DNA from: a virus
Strand: one strand, 5' to 3'
IMG/VR virus record: IMGVR_UViG_3300006793_000249
Location: 1-25,533 of that record
Length of the DNA stretch: 25,533 bases
Position 1 is the stretch's first letter. Every line of letters starts with the position of its first letter. Both the position numbers and the translations under genes were made by a program. The notes beneath the pieces are model-generated. The model had not been told where the DNA came from. It was given only the letters and a program-made list of their open reading frames with translations, and ran no database searches. Below, piece by piece: positions 19,228 to 25,533 of this stretch.

Positions 19228-20949
19228 ATGTCAAGAATTTTAGAAAAACTAGCCGATCAGCATGAAGAACGTATAATAAACGTATTATATAAGCTAGAAA
19301 ATGACGTAGTTAATGAAATAACTAGAGCCACAAAAGGGAACTTAGTTTCTCAAAGATTAGCTATTCAGTTACAACCCAGACTTAGAACCATTATTGAATC
19401 TACCTTTTTGAATGAAGCTGATTTATTTATTAATGATGATTATAATAAAATAGCGAAAGAAACATTAGATACTTTTGGTAAAATGCCTATTCCTGCAAAG
19501 TTTAAGAACCTAACAGATGTAGATTTAGCAACCATCAATGCCTTGAAAACTCAATCATTTAGTGGCTTTGAAGATATTGCAGAACGATTTTTAAAGGTAA
19601 TTAATGATGAGGTTTACCAAAGTACAATAGCAGGTAGACCATTTAACGATATGGTTAGTAATATTAAATCACATATTAATGGGGTTTATAAATCCTCAAA
19701 TACTCGTGAGATAAATGAATTAGTTGATTTTGTTAACGAGAATAAATTTGATAGTGCAAAAAAAGCACAAGTAGAAGATGCAGTAAGAAAATTGCATACT
19801 CAATATGCTAGTGATAGAGCAGGAAACAATCTTAGACGTTATGCTAGTCAGATTGCTCATGATAGTGTAATGCAGTTTCATGGGCAGTTTACAGTAGCGA
19901 AAGCTAAAGCATCTGGGTTAAATCATTTTACATATACTGGTACATTAGTCCGAGATAGTCGTGAATTTTGTGTAAATATGCTTAATAGGACACTTACAGA
20001 AGAACAAATTAGGGATATGTGGAACAATAGAGCATGGCAGGGAAAGTCTACTGGTGACCCTTTTATTGTAAGGGGTGGTTATAGATGTAGACATACTTGG
20101 ATACCCACAGACCCTGCATGGGGTGAAGAAACAGTAGATGAATTGCCAACAGAAGAAGAAGCATTTGATGAAACACTAAATGTTAAAAATCCTAGTTCTT
20201 TAACTAATAAAATAAAATTAGATGATATAAAACCAGTTTCAATAGGTTTTTTAACTAACAAATTAAACAAACAATTTAAAGAAAATGCAAAAGATGAAAG
20301 ATACCCAAGAGATGGAAAGGGTAAAGAAGTTTTAAAATATAATGAAAGTCTTGAACGTAGAAGAAACAATGAGCCTATTGCTGTTGCTGAATTTAAAGAC
20401 AGTTCTGGGAAAAAAAGAGATTTTAAATGGTCTGAAAAAGATTATGGAGTTGTAGAAGCATTAATGCAAGAACTTGATGAATTAGCGATAAAATATGATG
20501 TTCCAAAGTTAAGAGGTATTAATGTTGAAAAAGGTCACATAGCATCTATGGGTGATGGTGTTTTAAATTTAAATGTAAGATTTAACATTTTAGAAAGAAC
20601 TGGAACGGAGGTTACAAAATGGAAAAAGGGAAGTGCTGTTTTTGATAGACCATTTACAGCAGATTCATTTTTTGAAGATAAATTAGATAAAATAAGAACT
20701 ACTTTTTATCACGAATTTGGGCATCATATACATCAACAAAAATTTGTAAAAGATGCAGGTGATTATTATTTACCCCCAGTTGAAACAGAACTAAAGAAAT
20801 TAAGAAGATTTAGAGGAGGTAGTGCCACTAGATATGCTGAACAAAATAAATATGAATGGTTTGCAGAAAATTTTACTTTGTATGAATTAGGAAAAACAGA
20901 ATTAGTTGACCCTAAGTTCTTAAAATTTTTAGAGGAAAAAGTGTTATGA
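19228..20949 (+). CDS. Head morphogenesis protein fused to an HExxH metallopeptidase domain
   Basis: The 573-residue protein joins two domains. Up to about residue 300 it is a Mu gpF/SPP1 gp7-like head morphogenesis protein, with RRYASQIAHDSVMQFHGQF, FTYTGTLVRDSREFCVNM, and the cysteine/arginine ending VRGGYRCRHTWIPTDP. After an acidic linker, residues 330-573 form a second domain with H495-E-F-G-H499 (TTFYHEFGHHIHQ) and a downstream glutamate (E543 or E547 in YEWFAENF), the ligand set of a zinc metallopeptidase. Such domains fused to minor head proteins are sometimes injected effectors. It overlaps the next gene by 4 nt. The frame is intact across the fusion. Confidence 0.82.
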   Translation: MSRILEKLADQHEERIINVLYKLENDVVNEITRATKGNLVSQRLAIQLQPRLRTIIESTFLNEADLFINDDYNKIAKETLDTFGKMPIPAKFKNLTDVDLATINALKTQSFSGFEDIAERFLKVINDEVYQSTIAGRPFNDMVSNIKSHINGVYKSSNTREINELVDFVNENKFDSAKKAQVEDAVRKLHTQYASDRAGNNLRRYASQIAHDSVMQFHGQFTVAKAKASGLNHFTYTGTLVRDSREFCVNMLNRTLTEEQIRDMWNNRAWQGKSTGDPFIVRGGYRCRHTWIPTDPAWGEETVDELPTEEEAFDETLNVKNPSSLTNKIKLDDIKPVSIGFLTNKLNKQFKENAKDERYPRDGKGKEVLKYNESLERRRNNEPIAVAEFKDSSGKKRDFKWSEKDYGVVEALMQELDELAIKYDVPKLRGINVEKGHIASMGDGVLNLNVRFNILERTGTEVTKWKKGSAVFDRPFTADSFFEDKLDKIRTTFYHEFGHHIHQQKFVKDAGDYYLPPVETELKKLRRFRGGSATRYAEQNKYEWFAENFTLYELGKTELVDPKFLKFLEEKVL

Positions 20950-21155
20950 GTAAGTTATTTGACGAAGCAAGTGAAATATTAGGATTAGAAAGAGATTTAA
21001 CTTTACAAGATTATAAAAGATTCAAAGAAATTGAAAAAAATATAACAGAAAATGAAGAACGTAATTTTGCTTGGTTGCTTGAGGGTTTATCCTTAAGATT
21101 GCCAGAAATAGCACAAAAAGAGGGTAATTATGACTGGGTTGAGCCAGAAAACTAA
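20946..21155 (+). CDS. Small acidic protein after the head/peptidase fusion
   Basis: The 69-residue acidic protein overlaps the fusion gene as ATGA, so it is probably coupled to it. It is helical (FDEASEILGLERDLTLQDYK, then FAWLLEGLSLRLPEI) and ends in an acidic tail DWVEPEN. An acidic partner translated directly after a zinc-peptidase domain could be an inhibitor or chaperone of that domain. This is a guess from position and charge; the family is unknown. Confidence 0.58.
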   Translation: MSKLFDEASEILGLERDLTLQDYKRFKEIEKNITENEERNFAWLLEGLSLRLPEIAQKEGNYDWVEPEN

Positions 21156-21217
21156 GACTTGTAGCATTTTTAGAATAAATTTGTTATAAGGATACTATCC
21201 AACTAAGGAGATTTAAA

Positions 21218-21919
21218 ATGGAAGAAAATCAAGTAGAACAAACTGCTGAAACTCAAGAAGAAGCACCACAAGTACAAGAACAGCCAACTAATACGTTTAC
21301 CCAAGATGAGGTTAATAACATTGTTGAAAGACGATTAGCCAAAGAAAGGGGTTCAATGTATAAGAAACTGGGTGTTGAAGATTTAGATATAGCTGTAAAT
21401 GCTGTAAAGACACAAAAAGACCTAGAAGAAAAGCAAAGAATTCAAAAGGGTGAGTTTGAGGAAATACTTAAAACAAGAACCCAAGAGTTTAATAAAGAGA
21501 AATCAAACTTAGAAAATCAGTTGAAAGATATTAAGATAAACAAGTCTTTATTATCATCAGCATCAAGGAATAAAGCTATAAATCCAGATCAAGTTGTAGA
21601 ACTTTTAAAAAGCGATATTAAGTTAAATGAAGCAGGGAATGTAGAAATACTTGATAAATCTGGATTAGCAAGATACAATAAAATGGGTGAACTTTTATCC
21701 ACAGACGAATTGGTACAAGAGTTCTTAACACAAAACCCTCACTTCGTTAGTGCTACCCCTAGTGGTTCTGGCTCGGTGTCAAATGTGGATAGGTCAGAAC
21801 TCAACAAGCCTTTAAATTTGAGTGATTTAGATATGAACAATCCAACGGATAGGAAAAAGTATTCTGAATATAGAAGACAAAGAGATTCCAAACCTAGTAC
21901 GATTGTTGTTAATAATTAA
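21218..21919 (+). CDS. Capsid scaffolding protein
   Basis: The 233-residue protein starts with a disordered glutamine/glutamate-rich N-terminus (EENQVEQTAETQEEAPQVQE). It then has TFTQDEVNNIVERRLAKERG, a hallmark of phage scaffolds, followed by a coiled coil (residues 65-110) and a C-terminal domain. It precedes the capsid gene and has a strong AAGGAG ribosome site 9 nt before the ATG. It would template procapsid assembly and then leave. I see no maturation protease gene nearby, so the scaffold is perhaps removed by other means or by the metallopeptidase fusion. Confidence 0.85.
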   Translation: MEENQVEQTAETQEEAPQVQEQPTNTFTQDEVNNIVERRLAKERGSMYKKLGVEDLDIAVNAVKTQKDLEEKQRIQKGEFEEILKTRTQEFNKEKSNLENQLKDIKINKSLLSSASRNKAINPDQVVELLKSDIKLNEAGNVEILDKSGLARYNKMGELLSTDELVQEFLTQNPHFVSATPSGSGSVSNVDRSELNKPLNLSDLDMNNPTDRKKYSEYRRQRDSKPSTIVVNN

Positions 21920-21948
21920 ATGACATTAAATTTATAAGGAGTTAAAAT

Positions 21949-22794
21949 ATGTCTAATGAAACTACCAGTTCAACCATTTCGGAACTATACACCGAGATAG
22001 TTGCAGAAGCATTATTCGTTGCAAATGAGCAATCAATAATGAGAAATCTTGTTAAAAACTATACTATTGTTGGTGGTGGTAAGTCAGTAGAAGTACCGAT
22101 TTATTCAGCAGTATCAGCATCAGCAGTAGCCGAAGCAACAGATTTAAGTAATACAGCAGTAAACCCAAGTTCAGTTACTATAACAGCATCTGAAGTTGGA
22201 ATTATGACAACACTAACAGACTTAGCAAGAAATTCAGCATCAAGAAATGTTGCAGGAGATATTGGTAGATTGTTTGGTGAAGCTATAGCTAAAAAAATAG
22301 ATGCAGATTTGTGTGCTTTATTTACTGGCTTTTCAACACAAAAAGGTGGTGGAGCAGGTGTAGAGTTAACAATTCAAGACCTATTTGAAGCAGGTACAGA
22401 GTTAAGAACAAACAATGCACCTCAAACTTACTATGGTGTATTTCACCCAAAGCAAATCTTTAATGTTAAAAAAGCATTAACAAATACATTTGCAGGTTCA
22501 GCTAATATTCCAGACTTAGGTAATGATGCTTTAAGAAATGGTTTTGTAGGACAAATCGCAGGAATACAAATATTTGAAAGTTCAAATGTTTCTGTAGATG
22601 GTTCTGATGATTCTATTGGTGGTGTATTCTCTCAAGATGCTTTAGGTTTAGCTATGATGCAAGACCTTAAAATTGAATCACAAAGAGATGCTTCATTAAG
22701 AGCAGATGAAATCGTAGCCACAGCAGTTTATGGAGTTGCAGAACTTCACGACAGCTATGGTGTTAAGCTAACAGCAGATAGTTTGGCTAACTAA
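21949..22794 (+). CDS. Major capsid protein (HK97-type)
   Basis: The 281-residue protein follows a strong AAGGAG site. It begins TTSSTISELYTEIVAEALFV, has the beta-rich N-arm NYTIVGGGKSVEVPIYSAV, and the spine-helix region DIGRLFGEAIAKKIDADLCA. The P/A-domain pattern comes next (TYYGVFHPKQIFNVKKAL, GFVGQIAGIQIFESSNV), and it ends AELHDSYGVKLTADSLAN. Length suits a compact HK97-fold capsid protein without a long delta domain. A strong hairpin terminator follows directly. Confidence 0.9.
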   Translation: MSNETTSSTISELYTEIVAEALFVANEQSIMRNLVKNYTIVGGGKSVEVPIYSAVSASAVAEATDLSNTAVNPSSVTITASEVGIMTTLTDLARNSASRNVAGDIGRLFGEAIAKKIDADLCALFTGFSTQKGGGAGVELTIQDLFEAGTELRTNNAPQTYYGVFHPKQIFNVKKALTNTFAGSANIPDLGNDALRNGFVGQIAGIQIFESSNVSVDGSDDSIGGVFSQDALGLAMMQDLKIESQRDASLRADEIVATAVYGVAELHDSYGVKLTADSLAN

Positions 22795-22801
22795 TTTAAC
22801 T

Positions 22802-22823
22802 AGGGAGGGAAACCTCCCTTTTT
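22802..22823 (+). terminator. Strong intrinsic terminator after the capsid gene
   Basis: AGGGAGG (22802-22808) pairs perfectly with CCTCCCT (22813-22819) around a GAAA tetraloop, followed by five T's. It would end or weaken transcription after the abundant capsid product, lowering expression of the tail genes. Confidence 0.88.
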
Positions 22824-22840
22824 ATCTAAGGATTTGTATT

Positions 22841-23071
22841 ATGGAAATGATTAAATTAGTTAATGGTAAAGGCGATATTATCGAAAGAAAGAAGATTGAT
22901 TACACCCCTAATATAAAAATATGGGAACTAAGAGGGTGGAAACCTTATGTTGAGCCTAAGCCAGAACCCAAAATAGATAATGAATGGAAAAAAGAAGAAT
23001 CAATTATTGATGTAGATTCTTTTAACAACAAAAGTGCAAAACATAAAAAATCTAAAAAAAAGGGTAAGTAA
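22841..23071 (+). CDS. Small lysine-rich protein between capsid and connector genes
   Basis: The 76-residue protein starts 8 nt after an AAGGA site. It has a compact N-terminal part (MIKLVNGKGDIIERKKIDYT, then IWELRGWKPYVEP), a charged disordered middle and a basic tail KHKKSKKKGK. Small proteins of this size and place are common between capsid and head-tail connector genes, but I cannot name the family. It is adjacent by one base to the connector gene. Confidence 0.62.
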   Translation: MEMIKLVNGKGDIIERKKIDYTPNIKIWELRGWKPYVEPKPEPKIDNEWKKEESIIDVDSFNNKSAKHKKSKKKGK

Positions 23072-23548
23072 ATGGCTACATCTGAATTTGCAGTTGCTAA
23101 TACCGATTTACAAAAGATACAACCAGATATATTAGGTTTTGGCATTACCGATTTTGGCGATCAATTACAATTTGCTGAAAATGATGTTTTAAGACGAGTT
23201 AGAGAAGAATGGTGGGAAAGATATAGGCATCAAGTCAGATACAAGGATATTACTAAAGTTACATCTGTGGAAATGACCAGTAGCAAGTTAACAAACTCAC
23301 AATGGACACAATCAGTTGTATATCTAGCTTTGTGGAAATATATTTATCCAATATTAACTAAATGGCGTGACCCAGATACTGGCGAGGGCAAAGACACATT
23401 TCAAGTGCAATTAGATTTTTACAGAGATAGGTATGAAGAAGAATTTCAAGCTATTTTAAGAGATGGTGTTGAATATGACGAAGATGGTGGTGGTACTGTT
23501 TCAGATAGCGAAAAGGAAGCCATACATCACCTTAGATTAGTGAGATAA
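23072..23548 (+). CDS. Head-tail connector-like protein
   Basis: The 158-residue protein begins with a short disordered segment and then NTDLQKIQPDILGFGITDFG, a connector/gp6- or DUF1320-type opening. A helix (NDVLRRVREEWWERYRHQ) and a C-terminal helix with the aromatic YLALWKYIYPILTKW follow. These helical adaptors sit under the portal and start the head-tail joint. It begins right after the preceding stop and its stop overlaps the next ATG. The assignment rests on pattern and position in the morphogenesis order. Confidence 0.65.
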   Translation: MATSEFAVANTDLQKIQPDILGFGITDFGDQLQFAENDVLRRVREEWWERYRHQVRYKDITKVTSVEMTSSKLTNSQWTQSVVYLALWKYIYPILTKWRDPDTGEGKDTFQVQLDFYRDRYEEEFQAILRDGVEYDEDGGGTVSDSEKEAIHHLRLVR

Positions 23549-24012
23549 TGGAAGTAACAGCAAATATAAATACTGTTGAAGTAACAAAATTTTTAAAAAA
23601 TATTACATCTAGGCAAAAGGCAGTAATTGATAAAGGTTTAAAGCGAGTATCTAATATGGCTGTATTGATGATTACAAAGCGTACACAGCAAGGTAAATTG
23701 CCAGATGGAGGTAATATGAAGGCTTATGCTTCATCAACTGTGAGAGGGCGTAAAAAGAGGGGCAGGCAAACTGGATTTGTTGATTTAACAGATACTGGTA
23801 AAATGTTTAGGAGTTTAGATTTCAAAACTGGTGGATTTAAAAGCACATTATTTTTCTCAAATATGGAAAGAGCAAAAATAGCTTCATTCCATGATACGTT
23901 TGGAGTAGGTAAAAGAAAAGTTACAAGACCATTTTTTGCTATTGGTAATAGGGAAGAAGATAAGATTAAAGCAGATTTTTCAAGATTTTATTTTAAAGAA
24001 ATGAGATTATGA
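23548..24012 (+). CDS. Tail completion / virion morphogenesis protein (Mu gpG or HK97 gp10-like)
   Basis: The 154-residue protein shows the pattern of the virion morphogenesis family. A first beta-alpha part (VEVTKFLKNITSRQKAVIDK) is followed by a loop with KRTQQGKLPDGGNMKAYASS, then a basic loop RGRKKRGRQTG and the conserved DLTDTGKMFRSLDF. The end includes KVTRPFFAIGNREED. It acts at the head-tail interface or tail completion. It overlaps its neighbours by one and four bases. Confidence 0.72.
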   Translation: MEVTANINTVEVTKFLKNITSRQKAVIDKGLKRVSNMAVLMITKRTQQGKLPDGGNMKAYASSTVRGRKKRGRQTGFVDLTDTGKMFRSLDFKTGGFKSTLFFSNMERAKIASFHDTFGVGKRKVTRPFFAIGNREEDKIKADFSRFYFKEMRL

Positions 24013-24452
24013 GCAAAAGAGAAAACATAGCTAGTGATATAATCACAAAACTTGATGCCGTAACAAGTCCTATCGAGTTTAAAAAAATTACTAGAGAACC
24101 TTTTGAAGTTGAAGAATTAAGTGATGCCCAGTTTCCTGCAATGTTTATTCAAAGTGGTGATGAAACAAGGGAAGTGTTAAGCATAGGCGATACTGGAGCA
24201 GGTACATATCGAGGTACAATAGATTTTTTAATAGTTGCTTTTGGTAAAGGCACAACAACAAATATAGATACTGTTAGAAATCAAATTATAGAAGTTGTTG
24301 AAGAAACTTTAGATAATGATATAACTAGAAATGGTAATGCGATAGATACCCAAATAATAGAAGCATCATCAGACGAGGGAACTATTTATCCTTATGGTGG
24401 TGTAAGAATAACAGCAAGGGTTATTTATGAATTTACTAGAGGGAGTGCATAA
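24009..24452 (+). CDS. Tail terminator-like protein
   Basis: The 147-residue protein has an alpha-beta plan typical of gpU/tail terminator proteins: helix SDIITKLDAVTSPIEFKKIT, then FPAMFIQSGDET, strand GTYRGTIDFLIVAFGKG, helix TVRNQIIEVVEETLDND, and final strands GGVRITARVIYEF. It would cap the tail tube at the head end. Its place between the tail completion and tail tube genes agrees. ATGA and TAATG overlaps link it to its neighbours. Confidence 0.68.
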   Translation: MSKRENIASDIITKLDAVTSPIEFKKITREPFEVEELSDAQFPAMFIQSGDETREVLSIGDTGAGTYRGTIDFLIVAFGKGTTTNIDTVRNQIIEVVEETLDNDITRNGNAIDTQIIEASSDEGTIYPYGGVRITARVIYEFTRGSA

Positions 24453-24616
24453 TGGCTAAAAATGTTACTATGAAAAAAGGCGAAACTATTATAAAATGTT
24501 CAGAAGACCATGTAGAGCATTTTAAAAATAATGGTTTTACTTTGGGAAATGAAAAAGCAGTTGTTAAAAAAACTGAAAAAATAAAAGAAACTAACGAAGC
24601 TAAAGAGGAGTTATAA
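24452..24616 (+). CDS. Small charged protein before the tail tube gene
   Basis: The 54-residue protein starts in a TAATG overlap with the terminator-like gene, 7 nt after a GGGAG site, and its stop touches the tail tube gene. The N-terminal part (NVTMKKGETIIKCSEDHVEH, then FKNNGFTLG) looks like a small folded unit; the C-terminus is a lysine/glutamate tail. Similar short proteins occur before phage tail tube genes, but the function is not known. Confidence 0.62.
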   Translation: MAKNVTMKKGETIIKCSEDHVEHFKNNGFTLGNEKAVVKKTEKIKETNEAKEEL

Positions 24617-25003
24617 ATGGCTACACATCACGGAAAAGAAGGAGTTGTAACTATAGGTAGTGATACACTAGGTAATGCAACTGGTTTCACAGTAGATACT
24701 ACACATGACGTTGTCGAAGATACAGCATTAGGTAATTCAATGAAATCCTATATAGTTGGTAGAGGTACTTATACAGCAAGTATTGATATGAACTTTGATG
24801 AAACAGATACAGCACAAACTAATCTAGTACAAGGTGCAGAACTTACATTTGCATTTTTACCAGAGGGTAATGCTTCTGGAGATAGAAAATTCTCTGGAAC
24901 TGGTATTGTAACTGGAATGTCAGTAAGTGTGCCCCTAGATGGTGTCATTACAAGAACTGTATCAGTACAAGGCAATGGTGGTCTTACTATTGGTACTGTG
25001 TAA
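24617..25003 (+). CDS. Major tail (tube) protein
   Basis: The 128-residue beta protein begins ATHHGKEGVVTIGSDTLGNA and has the tail tube repeat of strands (GTYTASIDMNFDETDTAQTN, then LTFAFLPEG, RKFSGTGIVTGMSVSVPLDG). It ends VSVQGNGGLTIGTV. Such single-domain barrels stack into the tail tube. It comes just before the frameshifted chaperone gene, the usual order for siphophage tails. No decorative domain is attached. Confidence 0.8.
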   Translation: MATHHGKEGVVTIGSDTLGNATGFTVDTTHDVVEDTALGNSMKSYIVGRGTYTASIDMNFDETDTAQTNLVQGAELTFAFLPEGNASGDRKFSGTGIVTGMSVSVPLDGVITRTVSVQGNGGLTIGTV

Positions 25004-25354
25004 ATGACAGATAAATTGGATTATTTTGATGGTATTAGAGACCATTTCAGTACCCTTGACACTCAAATAATTGAAGTACCAGAATGGGATTTAGTAGGTG
25101 ATAAAGCGATTTATTGCAAACCTTTTAATATGCTTGAAAAACAAAAGATATTTAAAGGTGCTACTGGAACTGATTTAATAGTTTTAATAGATGTAATTAT
25201 TGAAAAATCTTTGAACAAAGATGGTGATAAGATGTTTAATGCTTCACATGTTTTGGCTTTTAAAACCAAAGCTGATACAAATGTAATTGCAGATGTTGCT
25301 ACTAAAATTATGGGAACAGGCAACGATAATATTGACGACAATAAAAAAAACTAA
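25004..25354 (+). CDS. Tail assembly chaperone, short form (G-like)
   Basis: The 116-residue product is encoded before the frameshift. It has an N-terminal beta unit (TLDTQIIEVPEWDLVGDKAI, then YCKPFNMLEKQKIF) and a helical body (TDLIVLIDVIIEKSLNKDG). It ends at a run of A's followed by C and the stop TAA (25352-25354). It corresponds to lambda gpG, which coats the tape measure protein during tail assembly. The adjoining frameshift site makes a longer form from the same start. Confidence 0.82.
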   Translation: MTDKLDYFDGIRDHFSTLDTQIIEVPEWDLVGDKAIYCKPFNMLEKQKIFKGATGTDLIVLIDVIIEKSLNKDGDKMFNASHVLAFKTKADTNVIADVATKIMGTGNDNIDDNKKN

Positions 25355-25524
25355 ATAGCGACCCAGAATTACATAATCTTTTTGGGTTAGCTGAAAAACT
25401 ACACAAGACTGTTGCCGAAATCTTGCAAATGTCAGTTCAAGAGTTTAATATGTGGATAGCATACTTTGGACTTCAAAATGATGAACGAGAAAGACAAGAA
25501 CGAATTATAAAGGCGAGAAGATAG
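25004..25524 (+). CDS. Tail assembly chaperone, long form (GT-like, -1 frameshift product)
   Basis: A -1 shift at 25345-25351 joins the 116-residue short form to 57 more residues (LNSDPELHNLFGLAEKLHKT, then VAEILQMSVQEFNMWIAYFG, ending RIIKARR) up to a TAG at 25522-25524. The second frame is open only from 25345 and has no start near its beginning, so it can be reached only by frameshift. Its W-I-A-Y-F-x-L-x-N-(D/E)-x-x ending is typical of T-like parts of chaperone pairs. It recruits tail proteins to the tape measure scaffold. Confidence 0.85.
25345..25387 (+). promoter_or_regulatory. Programmed -1 ribosomal frameshift signal
   Basis: The heptamer A AAA AAC lies in the zero frame at 25345-25351, one codon before the stop. 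A hairpin starts 9 nt later: ACCCAGAA (25361-25368) pairs with TTTTGGGT (25380-25387) through eight pairs, one of them G-T, around an 11-nt loop. Slippery site, short spacer and hairpin are the standard elements. Confidence 0.85.
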
Positions 25525-25533
25525 TGGCAACTA
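25524..25533 (+). CDS. Start of the next gene, probably tape measure protein
   Basis: A GTG at 25524 overlaps the TAG of the long chaperone form (TAGTG) and is preceded by AAGGCGAG about 9 nt upstream. Only three codons (V/M-A-T) lie in the window. The tape measure gene nearly always follows the frameshifted chaperone, so that is the expected identity; the sequence seen cannot prove it. Confidence 0.4.

Overview
The window is one continuous stretch of a tailed double-stranded DNA phage. It is strongly AT-rich and tightly packed, with many start and stop codons overlapping as ATGA or TAATG. All genes but one lie on the + strand. A single terminase–portal–head–tail module, a long flexible tail (tail tube, frameshifted tail chaperone, apparent start of a tape measure gene, J-like tail tip) and an HK97-type head indicate a siphovirus. 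The base composition, the LamG/SPRY adhesin and the small-protein set resemble phages of AT-rich marine bacteria such as SAR11-type alphaproteobacteria. The host is an inference, since no host gene is present. I see no integrase, repressor, tRNA gene or CRISPR array. The gene order (tail tip at the left edge, tape measure start at the right edge) suggests a circularly permuted view of a larger genome.

Layout. 1-5115: tail tip, tail fibre, an 822-residue adhesin and a tail-fibre chaperone-like protein. 5116-7875: a run of small membrane proteins, a T4-type lysozyme, a GTA-type three-TM holin, and two short very basic peptides. 7885-8247 (minus strand): a VRR-NUC nuclease, the only leftward gene, whose start lies in a perfect 10-bp inverted repeat. 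8248-8454: divergent control region. 8455-15262: early/middle block with many small unknown proteins, an HNH nuclease, SSB, a winged-helix protein, a PD-(D/E)XK exonuclease, a DUF1376 replication protein and a Mom-family DNA-modification protein. 15263-15410: structured non-coding gap. 15411-18351: small terminase, large terminase and portal. 18332-22794: small basic proteins, a zinc-ribbon microprotein, a head morphogenesis protein fused to an HExxH metallopeptidase domain, scaffold and major capsid protein, closed by a strong terminator. 22841-25533: connector and tail-completion proteins, tail tube, and the tail assembly chaperone pair joined by a -1 frameshift.

How the parts work together. 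The early block makes replication and recombination proteins (DUF1376 initiator, SSB, exonuclease), and Mom would chemically mask phage adenines against host restriction. The late blocks build and package the head, attach the tail, and lyse the cell. Several genes share an unusual ribosome-binding leader, TTGGAGATCA, placed 2-5 nt before the ATG. Two of these leaders sit directly behind intrinsic terminators in a repeated 33-bp cassette, which hints at coordinated control of the early genes.

The observations most worth following are the Mom homologue, the textbook frameshift cassette at the right edge, the capsid-morphogenesis/metallopeptidase fusion, the hairpin over the nuclease start, and the repeated leader family.
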